From: Devosia sp.
GTDB taxonomy: Bacteria > Pseudomonadota > Alphaproteobacteria > Rhizobiales > Devosiaceae
Direction of reading: 5' to 3'
Assembly: GCF_028290625.1 (NCBI RefSeq)
Contig: NZ_JAQGJM010000011.1
Location: 1 to 64,000, forward strand
Length of the DNA stretch: 64,000 bases
The position numbers were made by a program, and so were the translations under genes. Positions 36,227 through 45,630 of this stretch are shown here, one piece after another (within the stretch, counting starts at the first letter, position 1; each line of letters starts with the position of its first letter). The notes under the pieces are model-generated. The model saw only the letters and a list, made by a program, of their open reading frames with translations, ran no database searches and was not told the origin of the DNA.

Positions 36227-37902
36227 GAGAAAAACCCATGCAAATACCAGGTTGGGTTTGGCGCCACACCATAGATACCGAGACGGAACAGCCAGAAGCG
36301 GCGACCGCCAGCATCTTCCGCGATGTAATAATCACGAACGGCGTTCCAGGTGTAAAAAAGCGGTACATTCGGTGTGTAGGGCGGCTCCTTGCCCTGTTGT
36401 TTGAGCTCATTCAGTTCTTGTTGCGTGAGGGGCGGGACCAGGACGAGGCGCTGGCCGCTGCGCCACCATTCGGCATTGAGCCGCTCCGGACCCTGGGCCT
36501 TGACGAACCTGTAGCTCACCCTGCGCCAGATCATCGCCATCGGCGGACCGTCAGGCACTTCGGCCGTAATCCCGATTGGTTCAGGCATAGGCAGCAGTCG
36601 GAGAGGACGCGCCTGTTCGGGATCCGGCGCCGCGGCGGGGTTGTCGGCACTGCGGGCAATCACCGGCTCAAGCCGCACCGCACGTTCGGGAATATGGGTA
36701 TCGACGAAGGCGCTACGCACGACCGACAGTGTGCCCAGCCGGCTGCTCATGCGATCGTAAAGGTGGCCCAGATCCGTATCGTCTCCGCGCGAAAATGCCC
36801 CCAACTGACTTGGCTCCAACGGCGCCACTGAGCTGGCTGCCAGGCGGATCATATCAATGCCGAAGCCGGCGTCGTATTCTCCCTGCAGGCGTTCGGCACG
36901 ATTGGCGAACAGCCGCGCGATATGATCAGGATCGCGTGTCGGGCTGCCGGCATTGACCGACAGCGTCATGACCTTGTGGTCGACTCGATAAAGAAACAGG
37001 TGAAACGCCTGCGCACCAAGCCCCTCGCTTTCAAGACGAATGCCGAGTTGGATGGCCAGGTCCTGAGTGGTCATCAGCACGTCGTCCATCAGCCCGATCG
37101 GATCGGGGAATTTTCGTTCGGCATAACGTTCGGCAACGGGCAGGCGCGGAGCTATGCGCTCTTCGGCGTAGCCAAAGGCCTGATCGAGCCGCATGATCAG
37201 GGAGGCCCCGAAGCGGGCCTGCAAGCCCTTGCGGTCACGGCCGCGCAACTGTCCGATCTGCTTGAGGCCCATCTGGATCAGTCCCGCCACTTGCATCGGC
37301 GCCAGACGCAGGGCCGCGACCGAAAGGCCATCGAGCAGGCCCCCCGTCTGCTCAGCGGGAACGACGCGGTTCGGAGCGAAATGGCTGGCGGCCCAGGCGG
37401 CGCCGATGGTGGAAGCCACGGCACCGTCGGCGGCATAGCCCAGTTGGCGCAAGCGCAGCACCAGGGTGCGCAACATGCCCAGCTCACTCCCAAACAGATG
37501 CGATACTCCGGTGATATCGAGCACCAGATCACCATAGACGTTCATGTCGCTCATTACCGCCACCAGCGGGCTGGCATTGGAGTGCCAATCGGCAAAGGTG
37601 CCGAACGCCGCTTCCAGCAGCGGCAGATCGATTTCACGCGCAGTCAGATCCGGCACCATGGCGCGGGCATCGGCAAGATTCTGTCCGATAAAAAGCTTTT
37701 GCGCCCCAGCCAGCCGATCCACCGCTGCCAACCGCAACCCGCCTTTAATCCGCTCGTAAAGCGCCAAAGGACTGGTCAGTGCCGGTTCAGCCCGCTTCAG
37801 ATAATCGGTCGGCCAGGTCGGCAAATAGAGCGCCAGATAGCGCCTGTCGTTCAACAGACCCGGCTGGGTGTCTTCTCCTGTCAGCGACGATCTGAAAGCC
37901 AT
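36223..37902 (-). CDS. imuB: ImuB, Y-family polymerase-like protein
   Basis: A 559-residue partner of ImuC that links it to the beta clamp. It has the Y-family fold, RRYLALYLPTWPTDYLKRAE then DARAMVPDLTAREIDLP, but the catalytic acidic residues of Y polymerases are missing, as in other ImuB. I use ATG at 37902, which overlaps imuA by 116 nt in another frame; a TTG at 37854 (opening MNDRRYLALYL) is an alternative with a shorter overlap. The start is uncertain. Confidence 0.92.
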   Translation of the reverse strand: MAFRSSLTGEDTQPGLLNDRRYLALYLPTWPTDYLKRAEPALTSPLALYERIKGGLRLAAVDRLAGAQKLFIGQNLADARAMVPDLTAREIDLPLLEAAFGTFADWHSNASPLVAVMSDMNVYGDLVLDITGVSHLFGSELGMLRTLVLRLRQLGYAADGAVASTIGAAWAASHFAPNRVVPAEQTGGLLDGLSVAALRLAPMQVAGLIQMGLKQIGQLRGRDRKGLQARFGASLIMRLDQAFGYAEERIAPRLPVAERYAERKFPDPIGLMDDVLMTTQDLAIQLGIRLESEGLGAQAFHLFLYRVDHKVMTLSVNAGSPTRDPDHIARLFANRAERLQGEYDAGFGIDMIRLAASSVAPLEPSQLGAFSRGDDTDLGHLYDRMSSRLGTLSVVRSAFVDTHIPERAVRLEPVIARSADNPAAAPDPEQARPLRLLPMPEPIGITAEVPDGPPMAMIWRRVSYRFVKAQGPERLNAEWWRSGQRLVLVPPLTQQELNELKQQGKEPPYTPNVPLFYTWNAVRDYYIAEDAGGRRFWLFRLGIYGVAPNPTWYLHGFFS

Positions 37903-38596
37903 TTTGCGTCCACTCCAGTAGCCATTCCTGGTTTTGCCTGTCGCCGATTACGCCCCGTTCCAGCCGGGCTCGCCATCGGGTTTCTCCGGGTGCGCGGGCA
38001 TCGAATTGCGTGGTGGCGCTGAGCGCGGGCGTCAGGTGCCAGCGCAATTGGGCGGCGCTGGCCTCGCGCCAGGCGCCATAGCGCAGCAGGAACAATGACG
38101 TGCCGCCGGCATCGGCGCGCAGGCTGAGGCGGCGGCTGGCGGTGAAATCGAGCACTTTGGGATGGCCGGCGATATCGGCGATCACCGCCGCCACCGCGCC
38201 ACAGGCCAAAGCTTCCTCGACGGCCCAGAGCAGCTCGATAATATTGGCCGGCCGGATCAACACTAGCGCATCGGGATCGAAGCCGAAGCTGGCGAGCCCC
38301 GGCCCGTAGGGCAGGCCCATCTCCTGGGCTTCGGCCAGCATCTGCAGATAGATCACCGCGCGGCGGGTGGGGGTCAGCAGGCTGCGCACCTGCCCCAGGG
38401 CAAAACCCAGCAGCGCCGCGCTATTGCGGCGCTCGTCGGCAAAAACTTCCTGCACCAGGCCAGGCGCCGGCACGATGAACCGATCGGGCTCGTGATCCTG
38501 CACGCTGACCGGCTCGCTCAGCACCGGCCGCCGCTCGATATTGGCGATGCTGGCGCGTAACGCCGCCAGCCGTTCCTGTTTTGCCGGGTTGCTCAT
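37787..38596 (-). CDS. imuA: ImuA, SOS mutagenesis accessory protein
   Basis: The 269-residue, RecA-like ImuA protein that regulates the ImuB/ImuC mutasome. It starts MSNPAKQERLAALRASIANI; conserved pieces are GFALGQVRSLLTPTRRAVIY? type helix, FGFDPDALVLIRPANIIELL (the LILVRAxxxxExLW-like segment) and WAVEEAL. The usual P-loop is degenerate. An ATG at 38608 is also possible. A LexA box lies 27 nt upstream. Confidence 0.9.
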   Translation of the reverse strand: MSNPAKQERLAALRASIANIERRPVLSEPVSVQDHEPDRFIVPAPGLVQEVFADERRNSAALLGFALGQVRSLLTPTRRAVIYLQMLAEAQEMGLPYGPGLASFGFDPDALVLIRPANIIELLWAVEEALACGAVAAVIADIAGHPKVLDFTASRRLSLRADAGGTSLFLLRYGAWREASAAQLRWHLTPALSATTQFDARAPGETRWRARLERGVIGDRQNQEWLLEWTQNGFQIVADRRRHPAGSVERQALSGALFADLADRLSEAG

Positions 38597-38622
38597 GGAG
38601 CCAACCATTCCTGTTGTTTTTA

Positions 38623-38637
38623 GAACAAACAGGGAAC
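38623..38637. promoter_or_regulatory. LexA (SOS) box of the imuA-imuB-dnaE2 operon
   Basis: GAAC-AAACAGG-GAAC on the plus strand (GTTC-N7-GTTC on the minus strand) is an exact match to the direct-repeat LexA box of alphaproteobacteria. It is placed right before imuA and would repress the cassette until RecA activates self-cleavage of LexA. Confidence 0.9.
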
Positions 38638-38833
38638 ACCAAATGCCGCTCCAGAGTCAAGCTGACTCTTTTCCCTCGCCTCAGGTGTGGCGACGCGGCA
38701 TCAGCGCCGCACAAGACCGCGTGATGCCTGCGCCGCCGTCTTGAGAGAATCCGGGCCGCTGTCTATCGTGGTCTGGCCTGCCTCCCGGCGTGCCCCAATA
38801 GTGTCGTTTCGTCGCTCGTCAAAGGAGGCCCGC

Positions 38834-39274
38834 ATGTTCGAGGCCCTGTCCCGCCTGTTCAACAAACCGGAAGCCGCCACCTCGATCCACGACCCCAAGC
38901 TGGCCGTGGCGGCGCTGCTGGTGCATCTGGCGGCCGTCGATGGACAGGTCAAGGATGAGGAACGCCAGGCCATCAAGGGCGCGCTGCAGGATCACTATGA
39001 TCTCGATGAAACCGCAGTGGACCGGCTGGTCAAGGAAGCCTCGCTGCGCGACGCCGAATCGGTGGATTTCTACAAATTCACCTCGGCCCTGTCCTCGCTG
39101 GACAATGAGGACCGCATCGAAATCATTCGCATGATGTGGACCGTGGTGTTCTCCGACAAGGACAATCACGAGCTCGAGGACAACATGGTCTGGCGCATCG
39201 CCGAGCTGATCGGCGTTTCCGCGCGCGACCGCACCATTCTGCGCAACCAGATCGGCAAGGGCGGCAAGGCCTAA
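38834..39274 (+). CDS. TerB-family tellurite resistance-like protein
   Basis: The 146-residue product starts MFEALSRLFNKPEAATSIHD after AAAGGAGG. The TerB helical domain is seen in AVAALLVHLAAVDGQVKDEE and in FSDKDNHELEDNMVWRIAEL, where acidic residues form the conserved metal-binding pair. The role is unproven; such proteins are common single genes in Hyphomicrobiales. It is divergent from imuA. Confidence 0.88.
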   Translation: MFEALSRLFNKPEAATSIHDPKLAVAALLVHLAAVDGQVKDEERQAIKGALQDHYDLDETAVDRLVKEASLRDAESVDFYKFTSALSSLDNEDRIEIIRMMWTVVFSDKDNHELEDNMVWRIAELIGVSARDRTILRNQIGKGGKA

Positions 39275-39287
39275 GCCCGCGCCAGGC

Positions 39288-39863
39288 TCAATCGCGCGCG
39301 TCCCAGGCGGTGAACTTGCCGATGATGTCCACCTTGTCATTAACGCAGTCGAACTTGCCGGCCTTGTCGGCGGCTTGCCGGGCGAGCTCGTTGGCATTGG
39401 GATTGGCCAGCGCGTCGATATAGGCGATGTGACAGGTCTGGCCTTCGAGCAATTGGGTCACCACCAGCACCTCGTTGGTTTCCTCATAGGTTTCCTGGTT
39501 CTGGGTGAAATAGCGCACGATGGTGGCCACCGGCAGCCAGCCGCCCGAGGCATTGCTGAGGCGCCATTCCAGTTTCGCTCCAAGGTGATTGAACGGCCCC
39601 AGGCTCTGCGAGCGGCCCGGTTCATCGTCGATATTGAAACCATAGGAGATGACGAAGCGCAGATCGCCCTCCGATATCTGCAGCGGATAACCCTTGTAGC
39701 CGGGGCAGGCCCAACTGGCGCCGAAATCGTCGGCGTTGAGCACCAGGCATTGGTCCAGATTGATATCCGTATAGGCGCTGTTGAAGCCGGCGAAGGCGGG
39801 TTGTGCCACGCCAAATGTGCCGGCCAAAGCCAGTATGGGCAGCCACCAAAAAGTCTTCGTCAT
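39288..39863 (-). CDS. Secreted protein of unknown function
   Basis: The 191-residue precursor begins MTKTFWWLPILALAGTFGVA with signal peptide cleaved near AFA. The mature part has four Cys (DQCLVLN, WACPGYK, QTCHIAY, FDCVNDK) and the fragment GASWACPGYKGYPLQISEGD, which resembles secreted proteins of alphaproteobacteria annotated hypothetical. I cannot assign a function. It converges on the TerB-like gene, 13 nt apart. Confidence 0.75.
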   Translation of the reverse strand: MTKTFWWLPILALAGTFGVAQPAFAGFNSAYTDINLDQCLVLNADDFGASWACPGYKGYPLQISEGDLRFVISYGFNIDDEPGRSQSLGPFNHLGAKLEWRLSNASGGWLPVATIVRYFTQNQETYEETNEVLVVTQLLEGQTCHIAYIDALANPNANELARQAADKAGKFDCVNDKVDIIGKFTAWDARD

Positions 39864-39981
39864 CGTCTCATCTCCTCATGCGCATACCAGTATCGGCGGC
39901 AATATGGCTTGCTTTTGGGGCGTACCCTAGGCAGAACGCGGCCAGACTGCCGCCCTCCGTATGAACGAGACCTGACAGCAA

Positions 39982-40515
39982 ATGAACATCGACGCCATTC
40001 CGACCGGCAAGAACCCGCCCGACGACCTCAACGTCATCATCGAAGTGCCGATGGGTGGCGAGCCGATCAAATACGAGATCGACAAAGCCAGTGGCGCGCT
40101 GTTCGTCGACCGTTTCCTCTATACGCCGATGCGTTACCCCGGCAATTACGGCTTTGTGCCCCACACGCTGTGCGGCGACGGTGATCCGCTCGACGTCATT
40201 GTGATGAATTCGCGGCCTCTGGTCCCTGGCGCGGTCGTGCGCTGCCGCCCCTTCGGCGTACTGTTTATGGAAGACGATGGCGGGCAGGACGAAAAAATCC
40301 TCGCTTTGCCGGTCAGCAAGCTCACCAAGATGTACGACAACATCAAGGATATCGGCGATATGCAGCCGATCCAGGTCGAGCGGGTGAAGCACTTCTTCAC
40401 TCATTACAAGGATCTGGAACCCGGCAAGTGGGCCAAGATTTCCCATGTCGGCGGTTATGAGGATGCCAAGAAGGTCATTCTCGAGTCGATCGAGCGGGCC
40501 AACGCGGCGAAGTAG
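39982..40515 (+). CDS. ppa: Inorganic pyrophosphatase (family I)
   Basis: A 177-residue soluble enzyme that hydrolyses pyrophosphate made in biosynthesis. The metal-binding signature DGDPLDVIV is intact, as are [14 protein letters not shown] and the C-terminal [10 protein letters not shown]. Length and sequence are standard for a hexameric bacterial enzyme. The same window encodes the membrane pyrophosphatase HppA. Confidence 0.97.
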   Translation: MNIDAIPTGKNPPDDLNVIIEVPMGGEPIKYEIDKASGALFVDRFLYTPMRYPGNYGFVPHTLCGDGDPLDVIVMNSRPLVPGAVVRCRPFGVLFMEDDGGQDEKILALPVSKLTKMYDNIKDIGDMQPIQVERVKHFFTHYKDLEPGKWAKISHVGGYEDAKKVILESIERANAAK

Positions 40516-40578
40516 CCGCTGTCTCATCCTCGCCGCAAACGGGTGCATGGTCGGGACCAGTCCTGAGGGAAGATCACC

Positions 40579-41961
40579 ATGAAACCCGTTCTCGCGGCGC
40601 TGGCCGCCGTGTTGCTGACATCCCAGCTTGCCTTGGCCCAAGCGCCCGTTGTGCTCCCCGATGAGGCGGCGGTCGCCCAGATTCTGGCCGACCGAATCAC
40701 CCGCGATGGCCAGGGCGTCGGCATGGCGGTGGGTCTGGTTGAAGGCGCCACACCGCGTTTCGTGGTCCATGGCAATCTCGATACCGGCGGCGCGCCGGTC
40801 GATGAGCATACGCTGTTCGAAATCGGCTCGGTCACCAAGATCTTCACCGACCTGCTGCTGGCCGACATGGTACTGCGCGGCGAGATGAAGCTCGACGACC
40901 CGGTCGCCGATTACCTGCCCGCGGGCACGGTCATCCCCGAGCGGGACGGCAAGCAGATCACGCTGTTCGACCTGGCGACCCACAGCTCCGGCCTGCCGCG
41001 CATGCCGGCCAATATGGCGCCGGCCGATCCGTTCAATCCCTTTGCCGATTACAGCGCCGAGCAGCTTTATGCGTTCCTCGGCGTCTACACCTTGCCCCGC
41101 GATATCGGCACCCAGTTCGAATATTCCAATCTGGGCCTGGCGCTGCTCGGCCAAGCCATCGCCACCAAATCTGGCATGGATTACTCGACCTTGGTGCGCA
41201 CCCGCATTCTGGAGCCGCTGGGCATGACCGACACGGCGATGACCCTGACGCCGGAGCAGACGGCGCGGCTCGCCACCGGCCATGACGGGCAATTGGAGGC
41301 CACCCCGCATTGGGATTTCGATGTCTTCGCGCCGGCCGGCGCCTACCGGTCCAGCGCCGCCGACATGGCCAAATTCGTCGCCGCCGCCAGCGGCGCGGTC
41401 TCGACGCCGCTGGACGCCGCCTTCGCGCTGATGCTGGAGCGCACCAGGCCGGTCGAACCCAGCACCAATATCGCGCTGGGCTGGCTGATCACCGACCATG
41501 ATGGCAAACAGACTGTCTGGCATGACGGCATTACGGGCGGCTTTTGGGCCTTTATCGGCGTCAACCGCGCCAGCAAGGTGGGCGCTGTCGTGCTGGCCAA
41601 TACCTCGACCACAAGCGGCATCAACGATATCGGCCTGCACCTGCTGGACCAGAGCGTGGCTTTGGCCGCGCAGCCCAAGCGCCATGTCGCGGTCGACATC
41701 GATCCGGCGCTGCTGGCCAACTATGTCGGCGATTACGCCTTGGCGCCGGACTTCGTGCTGACCGTCACCGCCGAGGATGGAAGCCTGTTCGTCCAGGCCA
41801 CGAACCAGCCCAAAAACCAGGTGTTCTTCGAAGGCGACCACAATTTCTTCTACAAGGTTGTCGACGCGCAATTGAGCTTCACCATGGGGCCTGATGGCAA
41901 GGCCACCAGCATAATCCTGCATCAAAACGGTCAGGACATTCCGGGGCCGCGGCAACCATGA
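40579..41961 (+). CDS. Class C beta-lactamase-like serine hydrolase
   Basis: A 460-residue precursor with signal peptide (LTSQLALAQA). The active-site SVTK is at residues 84-87, the Tyr motif YSN in EYSNLGLAL, and HDG in VWHDGITGG replaces KTG. This is the pattern of penicillin-binding esterases and D-aminopeptidases as well as AmpC. The C-terminal 100 residues (YVGDYALAPDFVLTVTAEDG) form the DUF3471-like domain. Antibiotic hydrolysis is not implied. It overlaps the downstream kinase by 4 nt. Confidence 0.9.
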   Translation: MKPVLAALAAVLLTSQLALAQAPVVLPDEAAVAQILADRITRDGQGVGMAVGLVEGATPRFVVHGNLDTGGAPVDEHTLFEIGSVTKIFTDLLLADMVLRGEMKLDDPVADYLPAGTVIPERDGKQITLFDLATHSSGLPRMPANMAPADPFNPFADYSAEQLYAFLGVYTLPRDIGTQFEYSNLGLALLGQAIATKSGMDYSTLVRTRILEPLGMTDTAMTLTPEQTARLATGHDGQLEATPHWDFDVFAPAGAYRSSAADMAKFVAAASGAVSTPLDAAFALMLERTRPVEPSTNIALGWLITDHDGKQTVWHDGITGGFWAFIGVNRASKVGAVVLANTSTTSGINDIGLHLLDQSVALAAQPKRHVAVDIDPALLANYVGDYALAPDFVLTVTAEDGSLFVQATNQPKNQVFFEGDHNFFYKVVDAQLSFTMGPDGKATSIILHQNGQDIPGPRQP

Positions 41962-42566
41962 GCCTCGGCCAGATCGTCATTCTAAACGGTGCGCCACGAG
42001 CGGGGAAATCTTCGATCGCCGCAGCGGTGCAAGCGAGCCTGAATGGCACCTGGATCAATCTGGGCGTCGACACCTATGCCAAGGCCACGCCGTCGCAGTT
42101 AATGCCCGGCATAGGGCTTCGGCCGGGCGGCGAACGGCCGGACCTGGAAGTCGCAGTGCCGGTCCTCTATGCGGCGCTCTATGACAGCATCGCCGCCCAT
42201 GCCCGGCTGGGGCTGAACGTCGTTGCCGATTTTGGTCATCACGACGACTACTCCCAGCCGCTCGGCATCCTGCCCGACTGTGCCCGGCGCCTGGTGGGCC
42301 TGCCGGTGCTGTTCGTCGGCGTCTATTGCCCGCTCAACACCATCATGGCCCGTCGCAATGCCGATCCACAGAACGGGTTTTATGCCACTGGCGAAACGGC
42401 ACCGCCGCCGGTGCTGCGCTGGCAGGAGGCGGTGCATCTGCCGGGGATTTACGACCTCACAGTCGACACCTCCACAACCAGTCCGGAACAATGCGCGGCG
42501 GCCATCGCGGCAGCCATTGCCGAGCCACCGATCATCAGCGCCTTCGAACAGCTTGCCCGGCTGTAG
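41958..42566 (+). CDS. Chloramphenicol phosphotransferase-like P-loop kinase
   Basis: The 202-residue protein has the P-loop GAPRAGKSS and the CPT-type segments NLGVDTYAKATP, LGLNVVADFG and LPVLFVGVYCPL. Chloramphenicol 3-O-phosphotransferase inactivates the drug in Streptomyces, but the family also has other substrates. It is translationally coupled (ATGA) to the serine hydrolase. The DVFLG-type catalytic Asp region is represented by VVADFGHHDD. Drug resistance is not shown. Confidence 0.82.
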   Translation: MSLGQIVILNGAPRAGKSSIAAAVQASLNGTWINLGVDTYAKATPSQLMPGIGLRPGGERPDLEVAVPVLYAALYDSIAAHARLGLNVVADFGHHDDYSQPLGILPDCARRLVGLPVLFVGVYCPLNTIMARRNADPQNGFYATGETAPPPVLRWQEAVHLPGIYDLTVDTSTTSPEQCAAAIAAAIAEPPIISAFEQLARL

Positions 42567-42603
42567 TGGTTGCGGCCGCAGAACGACCGCAACCAGGGCT
42601 CGC

Positions 42604-43026
42604 CTATAGCCCGAAGGTCACATGCCCATCGGCATCGATCGGCCAGGACGGGTTCCAGGCGATTTCCCAGGCATGGTCATCGGGATCGGCCACATAGCCC
42701 CGAAACCCGCCATGCGGCGGGGCATCGCCGGGACGCAGGATGCGCCCGCCGGCGCTGGCCAACTGATCGAGCACGATCTGCACCTGCTCCTGGCTGGCCA
42801 CGTTATGCGCCAATGAGAATGCGCCGGGCCGGACCAGGCCAGAGCGGTTCATATCCTGCTCCAGCGAGGCTTGCAGGAAGGTGCCGAGCACGAAGCCGTT
42901 CATCTGGTAGAAGGCGATTTCGGCATTTTCGAACACCGGCCGCCAGCCGAAACCTTCGGTATAAAAGCGCCGCGACCGTGCAAGATCGGTGACGCCCAGC
43001 GTAATGACGGAAATCTGGTTTTGCAT
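42604..43026 (-). CDS. VOC-family protein
   Basis: 140 residues starting MQNQISVITLGVTDLARSRR. VITLGVTDLARSRRFYTEGF is the family opening and GYVADPDDHAWEIAWNP the second half of the VOC fold, with a likely metal-contacting Glu. Substrate unknown. The downstream-facing start at 43026 is preceded by AGGACTTG. Confidence 0.9.
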   Translation of the reverse strand: MQNQISVITLGVTDLARSRRFYTEGFGWRPVFENAEIAFYQMNGFVLGTFLQASLEQDMNRSGLVRPGAFSLAHNVASQEQVQIVLDQLASAGGRILRPGDAPPHGGFRGYVADPDDHAWEIAWNPSWPIDADGHVTFGL

Positions 43027-43248
43027 ATCCAAGTCCTTCTGCGCGCTGCCGCACCATTGCGTCAGCGTCAAAGGTCTTGGGACTCATCGCCTAAGCGAAG
43101 GACAGGACCCGCCAACACGGGGTCGGGCTAACCGCACCGACTGAACCTTTTTCGACAAGGCCGTTTTACCGCCTCCCGGGCGAAATGCAAACGTGATTTG
43201 CCGCTCTTTGACCGCGAGCGCATCGTCGCGCCAACACGGGAGATCTTC

Positions 43249-43446
43249 ATGAAAATTCTCGGCAATATCGTCGGCGTGGTCCTGCTGGTGATCGGCGCGC
43301 TGTGGACGCTACAGGGTTCCAATGTACTCGCGGGGAGCGCCATGTCGGGCCAGAGCCAGTGGCTCTATGTCGGCATCGTCTTGCTCATTGTCGGGCTGGT
43401 CGTGCTGTACTGGACCAATATGCGGGCCCGCACGCCGCGCATCTGA
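43249..43446 (+). CDS. Small two-helix membrane protein
   Basis: 65 residues starting MKILGNIVGVVLLVIGALWT with GGGAGA 6 nt before the ATG. Two transmembrane segments (residues 3-20 and 35-52) flank a short loop; the tail is basic (NMRARTPRI). I recognise no named family, but such short inner membrane proteins are frequent. Confidence 0.7.
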   Translation: MKILGNIVGVVLLVIGALWTLQGSNVLAGSAMSGQSQWLYVGIVLLIVGLVVLYWTNMRARTPRI

Positions 43447-43452
43447 GGCCAA

Positions 43453-43477
43453 GGGCAGGACTATGACAGCCCTGCCC
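43453..43477. terminator. Hairpin between convergent genes
   Basis: GGGCAGG (43453-43459) pairs with CCTGCCC (43471-43477) around an 11-nt loop. It stands between the small membrane protein and the VOC gene at 43488. No T run follows, so confidence is low. Confidence 0.35.
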
Positions 43478-43487
43478 CCGCCGGGGA

Positions 43488-43964
43488 TTACTTACGCGGA
43501 TTGAGCGGGCGCACGAGGCTGGTCAGGCCCTTGCCGGCATTGAACGCCTTGATGGCATCGAACTGCACGCAATCGGGGGCCATTTCCATCAGCTCGATGC
43601 GGTTGCCATCGGGATCTTCCACCCAGGCGCCAAAATTGTTGTCGAGGCCCTTCTTGCCATTGAACGGGTGCATCAGCGCAATGCCCGCCGCGTCCAGCTC
43701 GCGGATCGCCGCATTCATGTCATCGACAGTGATGCACAGGTGATTGAAGCCGGTCGGCTCCGGGCCGGGCGAGCGCGCCACGCCGCCGCCGGTGAGCTCG
43801 AGATAGAGATTATCGTCGAACTTCAGATAGACGATCCACGGCTTGTGGTCCTCGTCGGTCAGCTCGAGGAAAAGCTTGAACCCCAGCGTCTCGTAGAACG
43901 CGATCGAGGCCTTAAGGTCCCGCGTCTTGAAATTGATATGACCCAGCGTCTGAAACGCACCCAT
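43488..43964 (-). CDS. VOC-family (glyoxalase-like) protein
   Basis: 158 residues: GHINFKTRDLKASIAFYETL at the N-terminus and AWVEDPDGNRIELMEMAPDC near the C-terminus, with GFNHLCITVDDMNAAI in the middle. This is closer to lactoylglutathione lyase-like enzymes than the other VOC genes here, with His, Glu and Glu as candidate metal ligands. Substrate unknown. It is divergent from the NmrA-like gene. Confidence 0.9.
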   Translation of the reverse strand: MGAFQTLGHINFKTRDLKASIAFYETLGFKLFLELTDEDHKPWIVYLKFDDNLYLELTGGGVARSPGPEPTGFNHLCITVDDMNAAIRELDAAGIALMHPFNGKKGLDNNFGAWVEDPDGNRIELMEMAPDCVQFDAIKAFNAGKGLTSLVRPLNPRK

Positions 43965-44252
43965 CGTCTTTCTCCCTATGCCCTAGCGGCTGTGGCAGAA
44001 GTTTTACGGCATATTATCGCTAATACAAGAGTGCTGGGGCAGATTATTCCCGTATTAACGCCCTTCACCCTCGCGCTGGTCGGTAGCGGGGACGGACAAA
44101 GGAACCTGATCCGGCGCGCTGAACCGCATCGAGCGACACCATGGTAGCGCGCCGCCCCGGCCTCGTGGATAAGTGCGTGCGCCGGCGTCGCTGACAGATG
44201 GCAACCTGCCCGCAGCCCCGGCGTTGCTTGGCGACACAGTGAGGATTTTTCC

Positions 44253-45167
44253 ATGACATCGACAATCGCCGTGGCCGGCGCGACCGGCAATCTCGGTGGC
44301 CGCATCGCCCAGGCCCTGCGGCAGAACGGCGCCGAGGTGTGGGCGCTGGTGCGGCCCGAAACGGGAGAGGACAAGCTGGCGGGCCTGATCGCCAGCGGCT
44401 GCGGAATCGTCAAGGTCGACCTGGCCGATCCCGAGCAATTGCAGGCCGCGCTCAAGGGCGCCGATGTGGTCGTATCGGCACTGCAGGGGCTGCGCGATGT
44501 CATTATCGGCACGCAGGGCAACCTGCTGAAGGCCGCGGTGGCAGTGGGCGTCCGGCGCTTCATCCCCTCGGATTATGCGGCCGATTTCACCAGGACCGCC
44601 GGCGAACCCAACCGCAATTTCGACATGCGCCGCGACTTCGGCGTGATTCTCGACGCCGCGCCGATCGAGGCGGTCTCGGTTCTCAATGGCATGTTCATGG
44701 ACCTGCTGGCCTATGGCATGCCGCTGTTCGACCTGCGCAAGCACAGCGTCAGCTATTGGGGCGAGCCCGACCAATTGCTCGACCTGACCACGATGGACGA
44801 TACCGCCGCGGCGTCGGCTCTCGTCGCACTCGACCCACAGGCGCCGCGCTATGTGCGCGTGGCCGGCGACCAGATCAGCCCCACGGGCCTGGCGGCGCTG
44901 GGGGGCGAGCTGACCGGCACGCCGTTCGCACTGGTGTGCGCCGGCAGCATCGACGACCTCGGCCGCGCCATCGAGGCTGCGCGCACCGCGGACCCGCAGG
45001 GCGAGACCCAGGAATTCCCGCGCTGGCAGCAGATGCAATACAGCCGCAACATGATGAGCGGCAAAGCCAAGCTCGATCCGGTCGACAATGCGCGGTTTCC
45101 GTCGATCCGCTGGACCAGTGTGCGCGATCTGGCGACCGGCATGCTGGCGCGCCAGGGCAGCCGCTAG
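44253..45167 (+). CDS. NmrA-family NAD(P)-binding protein
   Basis: A 304-residue atypical short-chain dehydrogenase: VAGATGNLGGRIAQALRQNG is the dinucleotide-binding motif, and AVAVGVRRFIPSDYAADFTR is the isoflavone reductase/NmrA signature. It lacks the Tyr-x3-Lys of classical SDRs, so it may be a redox sensor or reductase. The start ATG follows GAGGATTTTTCC. Confidence 0.9.
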   Translation: MTSTIAVAGATGNLGGRIAQALRQNGAEVWALVRPETGEDKLAGLIASGCGIVKVDLADPEQLQAALKGADVVVSALQGLRDVIIGTQGNLLKAAVAVGVRRFIPSDYAADFTRTAGEPNRNFDMRRDFGVILDAAPIEAVSVLNGMFMDLLAYGMPLFDLRKHSVSYWGEPDQLLDLTTMDDTAAASALVALDPQAPRYVRVAGDQISPTGLAALGGELTGTPFALVCAGSIDDLGRAIEAARTADPQGETQEFPRWQQMQYSRNMMSGKAKLDPVDNARFPSIRWTSVRDLATGMLARQGSR

Positions 45168-45630
45168 CATCGGGCATGCAGAAGCGCCGCACGGAAAACC
45201 GGCGGGTTTGGCGAGCGGCAATGGCGAGACCGAAGTCTCGGAGCGGGTAGAACCGCAGTGTGGTGAAACTCGGGTCTCGCCATCGCGCCGGGATTTTGCA
45301 CATGCGCATCGAGCAGCCACCCTTGCGGGCTCGGTTTATCAACGATGTTAGCGGCACACCGTGCCACTGCGACCGCCACCCGGCTGGTTGTCAGCGTCCA
45401 TGCGGGACCCTGGCGACCCAGGCTCCCCGGCAGTTCCCACGCTCATCACTCGTCATGATCGCGCTCTGGCATGGGCAATGGGGGGAGTGTAGGCGCAGGT
45501 GGAGGGGGCGGGGATAAGGGGGATGGATTGGGGTGGGCCTTCGGCGACAGAACCATAAGCTCAGTCGTCTCCTCCCCCTTGTGGGAGGGATCAAGGGTGG
45601 GGGTTCTTCTGGCCGTGGTCCGGCGCACGC
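45168..45630. other. 463-nt gap without a gene
   Basis: No frame with a credible start or family. ATGGCGAGACC (45221-45231) and GGTCTCGCCAT (45273-45283) form perfect 11-bp arms of an inverted repeat, with a nested GAGAC/GTCTC hairpin. Further right, 45565-45600 repeats the CTCCCCCTTGTGGGAGG motif, near family C. A purine-rich stretch (45480-45530) follows. It looks like repeat-rich junk or degraded sequence. Confidence 0.5.
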
